Positions 6,886-16,282 of a DNA stretch of 27,039 nucleotides are shown here, piece by piece. The DNA lies in contig JBDHRV010000038.1 of NCBI GenBank assembly GCA_039807745.1, forward strand, positions 1-27,039. The letters run 5' to 3'. Positions within the stretch are counted from its first letter, which is position 1. Each line of letters begins with the position of its first letter. The notes under the pieces are model-generated. The model ran no database searches. It worked only from the letters and a program-made list of their open reading frames with translations, and was not told the origin of the DNA. The DNA comes from JAEUMW01 sp039807745. GTDB taxonomy: Bacteria > Pseudomonadota > Gammaproteobacteria > Burkholderiales > JAEUMW01. A program made the position numbers and the translations under genes.

Positions 6886-9800
6886 TTACAACCGGAAACC
6901 GGATCTGGCACCCAGCTCCACGAAAATCTCCCGCACCCGCTGCGCCCGAGCGTTCTCGGTCGGCAACTTGACATCCACCCGCAACCGCTCCGGGCCCGCG
7001 AGGCGGTAACCTTTGCCGCTCTGGATGAGCCGGATGATGCGGGCGGGATCGAGCGGCGCATTCTTGACGAACTGGATGGTGATGGCGTCTGCGGTGGCGT
7101 CGATGCGGGTGACGCCGAGCGGCTCGCCAAGGAGCCGCAGGCGGTGGCATTCGAGCAGGGTCTGCCCCGCATCCGGAAGCAGCCCGAAGCGATCGACCAG
7201 CTCCTCTTGCAGCGCTTCGAGCTCGTCCAGCGTCTCGCAGTTCGCGAGCCGCTTGTAGAGGACGAGCCGCTCGTGCACGTCGGGGCAGTAGTCCGCCGGC
7301 AAGAGCGCGGGAGCGTGCAGGTTGATCTCCGCCGCTACCCTGAGCGGCGCCGCAAGATCGGGCTCGCGCCCTTCCTTCAGTGACCGCACCGCGTTGGCGA
7401 GCATGTCCGCATAGAGCGTGAAGCCGATCTCCTGCATGTCGCCGCTCTGGGACTCGCCGAGCACCTCGCCCGCGCCGCGGATCTCGAGATCGTGCATGGC
7501 GAGGAAGAAGCCGGCGCCGAGCTCCTCCATCATCTGGATCGCTTCCAATCGCTTCTTCGCCTGCGCGGTGATCGCGCCTTCGTCGGGCGTGAAGAGGAAG
7601 GCGTACGCCTGGTGATGCGAGCGGCCGACGCGACCCCGGAGCTGATGCAGCTGCGCGAGCCCGAACATGTCGGCGCGGTTGATCACGATCGTGTTGGCGT
7701 TGGGCACGTCGATGCCGGTTTCGATGATGGTCGTGCACAGCAGCACGTTGAAGCGCTGTTGGTAGAAGTCGCGCATCGCGTGCTCCAGCTCGCGCTCCCG
7801 CATCTGGCCATGGGCGACGCGGATCGTCGCCTCGGGCAGCAGCGCCTTCAGCTTCTCCTCCATGGCGTAGATGGTTTCGATCTCGTTGTGGACGAAGTAC
7901 ACCTGGCCGCCGCGCTTGATCTCCCGCAGCAGCGCCTCGCGCACGAGGCTGGGTGACCACGGTGCCACGAACGTCTTGATCGCGAGACGTCGCTGCGGCG
8001 CGGTGCTGATGACGGAAAAATCGCGCAGCCCCTCGAGCGACATCGCGAGCGTGCGCGGGATCGGGGTCGCGGTGAGCGTCAGCACGTCCACCTCGGCGCG
8101 CAACGCCTTCAGCCGCTCCTTCTGGCGCACGCCGAAGCGGTGCTCCTCGTCGATGATGACGAGCCCGAGATTCTTGAACTTGACGTCCTTCTGCAGGAGC
8201 TTGTGGGTGCCGATGACGATGTCGAGGCGGCCTTCGGTCAATGCCTTGAGCGCGGCGCTCGTTTCCTTGGCCGAGCGGAAGCGCGAGAGCTCGGCGAGCT
8301 TGACCGGCCACTCGGCGAAGCGATCGGAGAAGTTGTTGAAGTGCTGTTCCGCGAGCAGCGTGGTCGGGACCAGCACCGCGACCTGTCGTCCTTCGGTCAC
8401 CGCGACGAAGGCCGCGCGCAGCGCGACCTCGGTCTTGCCGAAGCCGACGTCGCCGCAGACGAGGCGATCCATCGGCCTGCCCTGCTGCAGGTCGCCCAGC
8501 ACGGCTTCGATGGCGGCCTGCTGATCGGGCGTTTCCTCGAACGGAAAGCCCTCCGCGAACGCTTCGTAATCGTGGTGCGAGAGTGCGAACGCGTGACCCA
8601 CGCGCGCGGCCCGCTGCGCGTAGAGGTTGAGCAGTTCGGCCGCCGTGTCCCGCACTTGCGCGGCAGCCTTGCGCTTCGCCTTCTCCCACTGCTCGGTGCC
8701 GAGCTTGTGCAGCGGCGCGGCGTCCGCCGGTCCCCCGGTGTAACGGCTGATCAGGAAGAGCTGCGCGACCGGTACGTAGAGCTTGTCGCCGCCTTCGTAT
8801 TCGAGCAGCAGGAACTCGGTCGCACCGTCGCCGAGATCGAGATTGACGAGCCCCCGGTAACGCCCGACGCCGTGCTGCTCATGCACGACCGGATCGCCGA
8901 GCTTGACCTCCGACAGGTCGCGCAGCATGCCTTCGGTGGTCGTCCGGCGCGCCCCTTCGCGTCCGCCGCGGGTCCGTGCGACGGTCGGATAGAGCTCCGC
9001 CTCCGTCACCACCGCGAGGCCCGCACCAGGATGGACGAAGCCGTTCAGCACGGGCGCCACGGCGAGCATCACCGGATCGGCCGCGCCGAGGAATGCGTCG
9101 AAGGTCTCGCACACGACCGGATGCAAACCATACTCGGCGAAGTACGCGAGCATCGTCTCGCGTCGCCCGAGGGTCTCGGCCACGATCAGCGTGCGCAGCC
9201 CGCAAGTATCGAGAAACGCATCGAGCCTCGCGAGCGGATGGTCCGCACGGCGGTCCGCCTGCACGTCGGGCAGCGCGGTGGTGAAGCCGCTCTCTCCCGA
9301 CGCGGTACCGCCTGCCACCTCGATGCGCGGAAAGCGCTTGACCGCGCCGAACAGTGCATCGGGCGTGAGGTAGAGATCCTGCGGCGGCAGCACCGGACGC
9401 GTGCGGTCCCCCTTCAGGACGTCGTAACGCGCATCGGTGTCGCGCCAGAACTGCAGCGCCGCGTCCTCGAGCTCGCCGTGCAGGCAGATGGTCGCCTGCT
9501 TGGGCAGGTAGTCGATCAAGGTCGCGGTGTGCTCGAAGAACAGCGGCAGATAGTATTCGATCCCCGCGGGCGCCAAGCCCTTGCTCACGTCCTTGTAGAG
9601 CGGCGCTCGTGAGGGGTCGCCTTCGAAGCGCTCGCGGAAGCTCTGGCGGAAGCGCGTGCGACCGGCTTCGTCGAGCGGGAACTCGCGGGCGGGGAGCAGG
9701 CGGATCTCGCCCACCTTGTAGATGCTGCGCTGAGTTTCCACGTCGAAGGTGCGGATGCTTTCGATCTCGTCGTCGAGGAGATCGATGCGGTACGGCAGCA

Positions 9801-10329
9801 CGCTGCCCATCGGAAAGAGGTCGATGAGACCGCCGCGCACGCTGTACTCGCCCGGCGAGAGCACCTGCGAGACGTGGGTGTAGCTCGCGACCGTGAGCTG
9901 CGTGCGCAACGCGTCGATGGCAAGCTTCTCACCCTGCTGCAGCCAAAACGTGTAAGCCGCGAGGTACTCCAGCGGCGGCAGGCGGCCGAGCGCGGTTGCG
10001 ATCGGAACGAGCACCACGTCGCAGTCGTCGCGCGTGATCTGGTGCAGGGTTGCGAGCCGCTCCGATACCAGATCCTGGTGCGGGGAGAAGTGATCGTAGG
10101 GCAGCGTCTCCCAGTCCGGCAGCAGGGCGACGCGCAAGCTCGGGGCGAAGAAGGGGATCTCCGCCTTGAGCCGCTGGGCGTGGTGCGCGGTGGCCGTGAC
10201 GACCACGAGCGGGCGTGTGCAGGCGGCCGCTTCGGCCAGGAAGAGCGCGTCGCTCGAGCCGTGCAGAACCGGCACGCGCAGGCGCGCGCCGGGGCGCGGC
10301 AGGTCGACGGGAAAAGTCATCGGGCGCAT
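6886..10329 (-). CDS. mfd: Transcription-repair coupling factor Mfd
   Basis: Mfd displaces RNA polymerase stalled at DNA lesions and recruits UvrA. The 1147-residue protein is full length. The N-terminal UvrB-like module covers about 1-350 and the polymerase-interacting CarD-like domain about 475-545 (GDPVVHEQHGVGRYRG). The superfamily 2 translocase follows, with Walker A GDVGFGKT at 626-633, DEEH at 727-730, TATPIPRTL, and the RGRVGRS motif in the second RecA lobe. A TRCF C-terminal domain runs to the end. ATGs at 10329 and 10320 are both possible; neither has a clear Shine-Dalgarno. A TATAAT (10349-10344) lies only about 15 bases before the first ATG. It is divergent from the DUF4410 gene. 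Confidence 0.97.
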   Translation of the reverse strand: MRPMTFPVDLPRPGARLRVPVLHGSSDALFLAEAAACTRPLVVVTATAHHAQRLKAEIPFFAPSLRVALLPDWETLPYDHFSPHQDLVSERLATLHQITRDDCDVVLVPIATALGRLPPLEYLAAYTFWLQQGEKLAIDALRTQLTVASYTHVSQVLSPGEYSVRGGLIDLFPMGSVLPYRIDLLDDEIESIRTFDVETQRSIYKVGEIRLLPAREFPLDEAGRTRFRQSFRERFEGDPSRAPLYKDVSKGLAPAGIEYYLPLFFEHTATLIDYLPKQATICLHGELEDAALQFWRDTDARYDVLKGDRTRPVLPPQDLYLTPDALFGAVKRFPRIEVAGGTASGESGFTTALPDVQADRRADHPLARLDAFLDTCGLRTLIVAETLGRRETMLAYFAEYGLHPVVCETFDAFLGAADPVMLAVAPVLNGFVHPGAGLAVVTEAELYPTVARTRGGREGARRTTTEGMLRDLSEVKLGDPVVHEQHGVGRYRGLVNLDLGDGATEFLLLEYEGGDKLYVPVAQLFLISRYTGGPADAAPLHKLGTEQWEKAKRKAAAQVRDTAAELLNLYAQRAARVGHAFALSHHDYEAFAEGFPFEETPDQQAAIEAVLGDLQQGRPMDRLVCGDVGFGKTEVALRAAFVAVTEGRQVAVLVPTTLLAEQHFNNFSDRFAEWPVKLAELSRFRSAKETSAALKALTEGRLDIVIGTHKLLQKDVKFKNLGLVIIDEEHRFGVRQKERLKALRAEVDVLTLTATPIPRTLAMSLEGLRDFSVISTAPQRRLAIKTFVAPWSPSLVREALLREIKRGGQVYFVHNEIETIYAMEEKLKALLPEATIRVAHGQMRERELEHAMRDFYQQRFNVLLCTTIIETGIDVPNANTIVINRADMFGLAQLHQLRGRVGRSHHQAYAFLFTPDEGAITAQAKKRLEAIQMMEELGAGFFLAMHDLEIRGAGEVLGESQSGDMQEIGFTLYADMLANAVRSLKEGREPDLAAPLRVAAEINLHAPALLPADYCPDVHERLVLYKRLANCETLDELEALQEELVDRFGLLPDAGQTLLECHRLRLLGEPLGVTRIDATADAITIQFVKNAPLDPARIIRLIQSGKGYRLAGPERLRVDVKLPTENARAQRVREIFVELGARSGFRL

Positions 10330-10343
10330 CGTGAGAGGGCGCC

Positions 10344-10349
10344 ATTATA
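10344..10349 (-). promoter_or_regulatory. TATAAT box directly upstream of mfd
   Basis: Minus-strand TATAAT whose implied start (about 10337) would leave only about 8 bases before the first mfd ATG, or about 17 before the second. No -35 resembling TTGACA is seen 16-18 bases upstream. If used, the mRNA would be nearly leaderless, which fits the absence of a ribosome binding site. Confidence 0.3.
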
Positions 10350-10518
10350 GGGAAAGAAACCGGGGCGAGCCGCGCGGGGTCTGTGGCGGCGCACCGGTAG
10401 CGCGATGGCAAGAACGCGAACCCGGCGCCGCGCGATCGTCCTATCATAATCATGGGACTGGACAGGGCGGGGATATTCTCGAACGGGTGATGTGGACGCG
10501 CCAAGGAGCAAGATCACC

Positions 10519-11238
10519 ATGACAAGACCGATTCTCTTCGCCGCGCTCGCCATCGGCATCGTGCTGACCGGCTGCGCCGGGCGCCCCGCGCCGGTGCGAC
10601 ACGCGATCATGGGCGGGGCCAAGGTAGAGAGCCAGACCGCTGTCCCGCGACCCCAGGTTTCGCTGCCGCAAATCGTCTATGTCGCGGACTTCCGGCTGGA
10701 TGCACAGGCGCAGGAGGCGGGCAGTGGCGCCCTCGAGCGTCCGCGCTTGTTGGGCTTGCCTGGGGAGGGTCATGATGCGGCCGAGCAGGCGGCGAAGATC
10801 GTGAACCTGACGGCACAGTCGCTGACCGAGGATTTGAATCGGGCGGGGATACCCGCCCGCCGGCTCGCGCCCGGAGCGCCGCTGCCAGCGTCGGGTTGGC
10901 TCGTTCGCGGCGTCTTCACCGAGGCAAGCGAAGGCAACACGATGAGGCGGGCGGTGGTCGGGTTCGGTGCCGGCGCGCCCAGGATGGAAGTGCAGGTCGC
11001 GGTGAGCGACCTCGCCGATCAGCCCGAGGCGCCCTTCGTCATTCTCGGCACCCACACGGACCCCGAACGGCTGCCGGGAGGACTTCTCACCCGCAACCCC
11101 TATGTCGTCGCCGCCAAGTTCGTGCTGGAAAAAGGAGCCCCCGAACGCGACGTGAAGGCAACGGCGCAGACCATCGCCGACAAGCTCGTCGAGCTGCGGG
11201 ACAAGGTGCGCGAGCGCGAGGGGGTGTCGAGCCGCTAG
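10519..11238 (+). CDS. DUF4410-domain lipoprotein
   Basis: A 239-residue predicted lipoprotein. The signal sequence (1-18) ends in LTGC, with lipidation at C19. The rest resembles DUF4410: an IVYVADFRL strand near 51-59, an SGWLVRGVFTEASEGN segment near 124-139, then RRAVVGFGAGAPRMEVQV (about 142-159), which matches the family's glycine-rich GFGAG signature. The C-terminal helix is charged. The ATG at 10519 is preceded by AAGGAG at 10503-10508, ten bases upstream. It is followed after 20 bases by the phosphoribosyltransferase gene, probably one transcript. The family has no established function; a periplasmic, membrane-anchored role is inferred from the lipobox. Confidence 0.82.
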   Translation: MTRPILFAALAIGIVLTGCAGRPAPVRHAIMGGAKVESQTAVPRPQVSLPQIVYVADFRLDAQAQEAGSGALERPRLLGLPGEGHDAAEQAAKIVNLTAQSLTEDLNRAGIPARRLAPGAPLPASGWLVRGVFTEASEGNTMRRAVVGFGAGAPRMEVQVAVSDLADQPEAPFVILGTHTDPERLPGGLLTRNPYVVAAKFVLEKGAPERDVKATAQTIADKLVELRDKVREREGVSSR

Positions 11239-11258
11239 CCAGGTTGGGGGAAACAGCG

Positions 11259-11882
11259 ATGTTCATGGATCGGACTGACGCAGCGCACCGGCTCGCGGAC
11301 GCGCTGGCTGCGTACCAGGGGGAGAACCCTCTCGTGCTGGCCATTCCCCGCGGCGCGGTGGGCATGGCGAAGGTGATCGCGTCGCAGCTCGGTGGCGAGG
11401 TCGACGTGGTGCTGGTGCGCAAGCTCCCTGCGCCGGGCAGTCCCGAGTTCGCGATCGGGGCGGTGGACGAGACCGGCTGGACCTACCTCGCCGATCACGC
11501 GCGCCGCATGGGGATCGACGACGATTACATCGAGGCCGAGTGCGCGGCCCAGGTGGCGCTGATGGCGCGGCGGCGGGCGCAGTACACGCCGGTGAGGCCG
11601 CCCATCGATCCCGCCGGGCGCACGGTCATCGTCGTCGACGACGGACTTGCCACCGGTTCGACCATGATCGCCGCGCTGCACGCGATCCGTGCCAAGGGGC
11701 CGAAGAAGCTCATCTGCGCGGTGCCAGTCGCGCCGCCGGATACTGCCGAGCGGGTCCAGGGGTACTGCGACGAGCTCGTATGCCTGGCGACGCCTTTCGG
11801 TTTCTACGCCGTCGGACAGTTCTACAGGAGCTTTCCGCAGGTGGAGGACGACGAGGTGATCAGCGCGCTTGCCGGCGGGTGA
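11259..11882 (+). CDS. Orphan type I phosphoribosyltransferase
   Basis: A 207-residue protein with the PRPP-binding loop VVDDGLATGST at 125-135, preceded by the hydrophobic strand RTVIV, as in type I phosphoribosyltransferases. The N-terminal LAIPRGAVGMAKVIASQL segment (about 28-45) and VDVVLVRKLPAPGSPEFAIGAV (about 48-69) are typical of the stand-alone PRTase family often seen beside hydrolases, rather than of a named purine or pyrimidine salvage enzyme. The substrate is unknown. ATG 11259 has GGGGGA eight bases upstream. It follows the DUF4410 gene after 20 bases and is convergent with the unknown gene at 11931. Some relatives are fused to or paired with alpha/beta hydrolases; none is present here. 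Confidence 0.88.
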   Translation: MFMDRTDAAHRLADALAAYQGENPLVLAIPRGAVGMAKVIASQLGGEVDVVLVRKLPAPGSPEFAIGAVDETGWTYLADHARRMGIDDDYIEAECAAQVALMARRRAQYTPVRPPIDPAGRTVIVVDDGLATGSTMIAALHAIRAKGPKKLICAVPVAPPDTAERVQGYCDELVCLATPFGFYAVGQFYRSFPQVEDDEVISALAGG

Positions 11883-11930
11883 GAGCGGAACATCAGGCGT
11901 GGCCGACCGGCCCGCTGTAGGGGGGCGGGA

Positions 11931-12428
11931 CTAAATGCGGTCGCCCATGAATTGGGAGTCCGCCCACGGATCGCGCGGGGACCAGCTCGGGCAGAACTGG
12001 TGGTTGAGTTGGGCCAGGAAAAGGAGCTCTTCGACCACTTCGGCGCTGAAACCCTTTCGTCCCCCGCGGTCGTCGACGACGAGCCGGTTCACGTAGCGAT
12101 CGAACTCGGGGTGACCCCACAGCGTGCAGAGCGGCTGTAGCAGATGGGGATAGGCCTCGATCGCGGCGCGCGCATGCGAGACCGCGGGGCCGGGATGCGA
12201 GGTCCGAGCGGGCGGTTCGGCGAGCGGCAGATGGATCTCGGGAAACCTAAGCTCACCGTGGGCGGGAGGCGCTTGTTCAGGGTCGGCGGCGGATGTTGCG
12301 TCCCGCTGCGACGGGGCATGCGCCTGACGCTGATCGCGCAAGATCACTTCGAGCCGCTCCAGCCGGCGTTCCACCAGCGCGAGACGCTGCATCGTGCGTT
12401 CGAGATCGTTGGTCGTTCTGATTCCCAT
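11931..12428 (-). CDS. Hypothetical protein, N-terminal coiled coil
   Basis: I do not recognise this 165-residue protein. It starts with a charged amphipathic helix (about 7-36, ERTMQRLALVERRLERLEVI) that looks like a short coiled coil. A low-complexity, proline- and alanine-rich linker follows (about 37-85), then a better-ordered C-terminal part. The latter contains GHPEFDRYVNRLVVDDRGGR (about 105-124), FSAEVVEELLFLAQLN (127-142) and the tail DPWADSQFMGDRI. No signal peptide or membrane segment is seen. ATG 12428 is chosen because AAGG lies eight bases upstream; an open frame continues 36 codons further 5' but looks random. The ordered C-terminus argues for a real gene. It may share a transcript with the methyltransferase gene 189 bases upstream. 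Confidence 0.7.
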   Translation of the reverse strand: MGIRTTNDLERTMQRLALVERRLERLEVILRDQRQAHAPSQRDATSAADPEQAPPAHGELRFPEIHLPLAEPPARTSHPGPAVSHARAAIEAYPHLLQPLCTLWGHPEFDRYVNRLVVDDRGGRKGFSAEVVEELLFLAQLNHQFCPSWSPRDPWADSQFMGDRI

Positions 12429-12591
12429 CGTGAGCCTTTCCGCGGTTTCCGTCGGTCGATTGTCGCGGCTTCGACGGCGCTGGCCGAACGGCCGACGCCC
12501 GAAACACCGCGTCTGCCCGTGGGACGGGGCGTTCACGGGCTCGCGGGCGAGCGGTGCAGGAAGGGTGCCAGAGCTGGGCAGCCCCGGATGA

Positions 12592-12611
12592 CCGGCGGGC
12601 AGCGCCGCCGG
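12592..12611 (-). terminator. GC-rich hairpin after the methyltransferase gene
   Basis: CCGGCGG and CCGCCGG form a perfect 7-bp stem with a 6-base loop, starting six bases after the methyltransferase stop. No T-run follows in the minus direction, so it is not a classical intrinsic terminator; it may stabilise the 3' end of the mRNA or attenuate read-through to the downstream gene. Confidence 0.35.
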
Positions 12612-12617
12612 GGCGGG

Positions 12618-13601
12618 TCAGCGTGACGGGATCACGCGCGCGAACAGATCATCCAGACAGCGCTTGCCGCCGGAGAACTCGCGCACCGCCCGTGCCTCGT
12701 CGACGATCCGGCTCATGCGCCCGACGAAGCGCTGGTAGGGATAGACCTGGGTGTAATGCATGAGCGGCGTGTGCGCGCGGATCACGCCAGCGATGCGTTC
12801 GTAGTTGCCGGGGATCCGGCAGTCCTGCCGCTGCGCACCGCCTTTCTCGAGGTAGAAGGCCGTGAGGTTCCCGTTATCGTGGGACAGGCGCACCTCGGCG
12901 CATTGCAGCCCCGCCTTCTCGCCGATGGCGGCCAGGTTCTCGCGGTTGAAGTTGTACAGGTGGTCGATGTGGAAGCGATGGATCGGCGCGAGGCAGGTGG
13001 CCTCGACGTTCGGCACTTCGACCACGAGCAGGCCATCGGGCTTGAGCCAGCGCTTCACGAGCAGGATGTTCGCGTACGGGTCCTCGGTGTGCTCCAGCAC
13101 GTGCCACATGGTGATGGTGTCGAAGCTTGCTGCCGGAAACTCATGATCCTGGGCGAACCCCGGCAGCACCTCGATGCCGTACTCCTCGCGCGAGTAACCG
13201 CCGTAGCCCAGGTTAGGCTCGATGCCGATGCCTTTGAAGCCGGCGCGGGTCATGAGGTAGAGAAACTCACCGGCACCGGAACCGATGTCGAGCAGCGCGC
13301 TGCGCCCGGCGAGGTAGCTCTTGATCTTCTCGTAGCGGTCGATCGCGACGAGCCCGCCGCGGTAGACGTGCTTGGGCTTCGGATTGAACGCGCCCTTGAA
13401 CTGCACCCGGTACTCGTGCTCGTAGAACTGGCGCGCGTCCACCGGACGCGGATCGCTCCAGACCAGCCCGCACTCGCGGCAGACGACCGTGCGCAGGGGT
13501 TCGCGATCCCGATCAAGCGCGGCGACCACGTCCACGCTGTGCGATCCGCAGAGGTTGCAGGGGATGCTGCAGGATTCGGCCAAGGCGGCAGGTTGGGACA
13601 A
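12618..13601 (-). CDS. Zinc-finger SAM-dependent methyltransferase
   Basis: A 327-residue class I methyltransferase of the type with an N-terminal zinc-binding element. Cysteines at 15, 18, 41 and 44 (CNLC and CREC) form a probable zinc ribbon. The Rossmann fold begins at about 100, with motif I LLDIGSGAGEF (103-113), the acidic end of strand 2 in GIGIEPN, and the motif IV/V region TMWHVLEHTEDP. The substrate is unknown; similar proteins act on sugars, lipids or small metabolites in surface biosynthesis. The start is taken as TTG at 13601 because AGGA lies nine bases upstream. The open frame extends seven codons to another TTG (13622) with no such site. It lies downstream of amrS on the same strand after a 113-base gap. 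Confidence 0.88.
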   Translation of the reverse strand: MSQPAALAESCSIPCNLCGSHSVDVVAALDRDREPLRTVVCRECGLVWSDPRPVDARQFYEHEYRVQFKGAFNPKPKHVYRGGLVAIDRYEKIKSYLAGRSALLDIGSGAGEFLYLMTRAGFKGIGIEPNLGYGGYSREEYGIEVLPGFAQDHEFPAASFDTITMWHVLEHTEDPYANILLVKRWLKPDGLLVVEVPNVEATCLAPIHRFHIDHLYNFNRENLAAIGEKAGLQCAEVRLSHDNGNLTAFYLEKGGAQRQDCRIPGNYERIAGVIRAHTPLMHYTQVYPYQRFVGRMSRIVDEARAVREFSGGKRCLDDLFARVIPSR

Positions 13602-13714
13602 GCGATTGGTTCCTGTGCGCAAATCGAAGAAGTCGAAAGTCTACCATCGGCTATGGAGCCGTTGCATGCGACTCGCCGCTCCAGGTCAAAGCCCGCGGCC
13701 GAACCGCCTTGCGC

Positions 13715-14799
<1,085 letters not shown>

Positions 14800-14803
<4 letters not shown>

Positions 14804-15372
14804 ACGGACATCGGCGCGATCGCCACTTCGGTTTCGGCGTACTTGGCGACGGAATAGCGGAAGAGCCGCACGCCATCCGACCAGAACGACGCCGACAGTC
14901 CGGCCTTGCGCTTGAGCTCACCGAGGAACCTTGCCGGTTCGGGCAAATCCTCCCACACCTGCGGCAGGAAGGTGCCGCGCGCGCCGTCGTACTCGAGCAC
15001 GACACCGTCTTCGCCCGGGCGCAGGCACGAGAGGGCCTCGTCCTCGCTGGCGAATTCGATCCGGGCAAGCGGCGAGAGGACCGAGACCTCGATACGGATT
15101 TCATCGAGCTCCTCGTGGCTCAAGGGCGGGAAGCGCGGATCGCGAAAAGCGGCGGCCACCGCGTTCGCCTTCAGGTCCGCGAGCAGCGGGCGGCGCGCGT
15201 CCAGACTGCCGATGCATCCGCGCAGAGCACCCTTCTTCCTGAGCGTGACGAAGGTCGCCCCCGGCTCGCCGAGCCAGGGCGCGTCCTCGCGGGCAGGTAC
15301 CAAGGCACCCAGAGGCCGCGCGATTGCCGCGCGTGCGATCGGCAGCAGCACCGTTGCGGCATCAGGCGTCAT
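14800..15372 (-). CDS. amrA: AMMECR1-domain protein AmrA
   Basis: A 190-residue protein consisting of a single AMMECR1 domain. The family's most conserved hexapeptide, LRGCIG, is at 50-55, followed by FRDPRFPPLSHEEL, EIRIEVSVLSP near 91-101, the strand FLPQVWEDLP near 136-144 and FLGELKRKAGL near 149-159. The human homologue is linked to a developmental syndrome, but no biochemical reaction is known to me. ATG 15372 is used; this overlaps the end of amrB by 11 bases, and the gene's own stop overlaps the start of amrS by four, so the three are a tightly coupled operon. A purine stretch (GAGAG) is about 8 bases before the start. Confidence 0.94.
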
Positions 15373-16171
15373 GGCCGAAGCTCTCGTCGAAGGCGACGCT
15401 GCAATAACCGACGACGCGGTTGCGGTCACCGGCTGTGTCCCCGGAGTTGCGCAGATCGAGCACGTGCGGATGCAGGCCGTGGCGGCGGGCGGCGAGCAGC
15501 AGCCCGTTGACCGGCGTGCCGCCACACGCTTGCTCGTGGTCGATCGCGGCATCGAGGTTGAGGATCGAGTCCACCGTCTTGCGGTCGGTCTCCCGTGCGA
15601 CCGCGTAGGGCAGGTAGTGCGAGAGGTCGGAGCTCACCAGGATCAACGTTTCCTCGCCGCCCCACAGTCGATCCAGAACCTCGGCGACTTCCTCCGGCGA
15701 GGCCCGGCCGACCGCGAACGGCACCAGCGAGAACGAATCGAGGACGCTCTGGAGGAAGGGCAGGTGCACCTCGAGCGAGTGCTCCAAGGCATGCACGCTG
15801 TCGCTTACGACCACCTGCGGCAAGTCCGCGACGTGCGCAATCGCATCGCGGTCGATCGCGACGGTGCCGAGCGGGCTGGCGAACGCCGCCGCGGCGGGCA
15901 CGGCCAACCCGCGGACCGGCGTGCGATGCGTGGGCCCGAGCAGCACCACGCGCCTGATACGGTCGCGCGCAGGCCGCAGCGTCACATAGGCGCTGGCCGC
16001 GATCGGTCCCGAGTACACATAGCCCGCGTGGGGCGCGATGATCGCCTTGGGCACGGCCGCGCCGCCCGCCGGGTGCGCCTGCGCCAGCATCGCCGCCACG
16101 TCACGCGCGAGCGTGCTGGCATCCGCCGGATAGAAGAAGCCTGCCACCGCTGCAGGGCGGATCGAGCTCAT
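15362..16171 (-). CDS. amrB: MEMO-family protein AmrB
   Basis: A 269-residue MEMO-family protein, structurally related to class III extradiol dioxygenases. Likely metal ligands are seen in PHAGYVYSG (H48), GPTHR (H82) and CGGTPVNG (C216), matching the His/His/Cys site described for human MEMO1. Other conserved stretches are EHSLEVHLPFLQ (H131) and SSDLSHY (H185). ATG 16171 is preceded by an almost perfect Shine-Dalgarno AAAGGAGG, which sets the start; the open frame upstream of it is not used. It is the first gene of the operon, ahead of amrA and amrS. Whether it acts as an enzyme or as a metal carrier is unresolved. Confidence 0.95.
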   Translation of the reverse strand: MSSIRPAAVAGFFYPADASTLARDVAAMLAQAHPAGGAAVPKAIIAPHAGYVYSGPIAASAYVTLRPARDRIRRVVLLGPTHRTPVRGLAVPAAAAFASPLGTVAIDRDAIAHVADLPQVVVSDSVHALEHSLEVHLPFLQSVLDSFSLVPFAVGRASPEEVAEVLDRLWGGEETLILVSSDLSHYLPYAVARETDRKTVDSILNLDAAIDHEQACGGTPVNGLLLAARRHGLHPHVLDLRNSGDTAGDRNRVVGYCSVAFDESFGHDA

Positions 16172-16282
16172 GCCACCTCCTTTCTCGAATTGTAGTAAAC
16201 GAAATGAGGTCTGCGCAGGGTCAATCAAGGTCGGCAGGGAAAATATATGCACGCCGCGGCCGAACCGGCGTCGAGGGCCAAA

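Noticed and set aside
16189..16194. TACAAT as the amrB -10 box
   Set aside because: The implied start would fall inside the Shine-Dalgarno, leaving no usable ribosome site.
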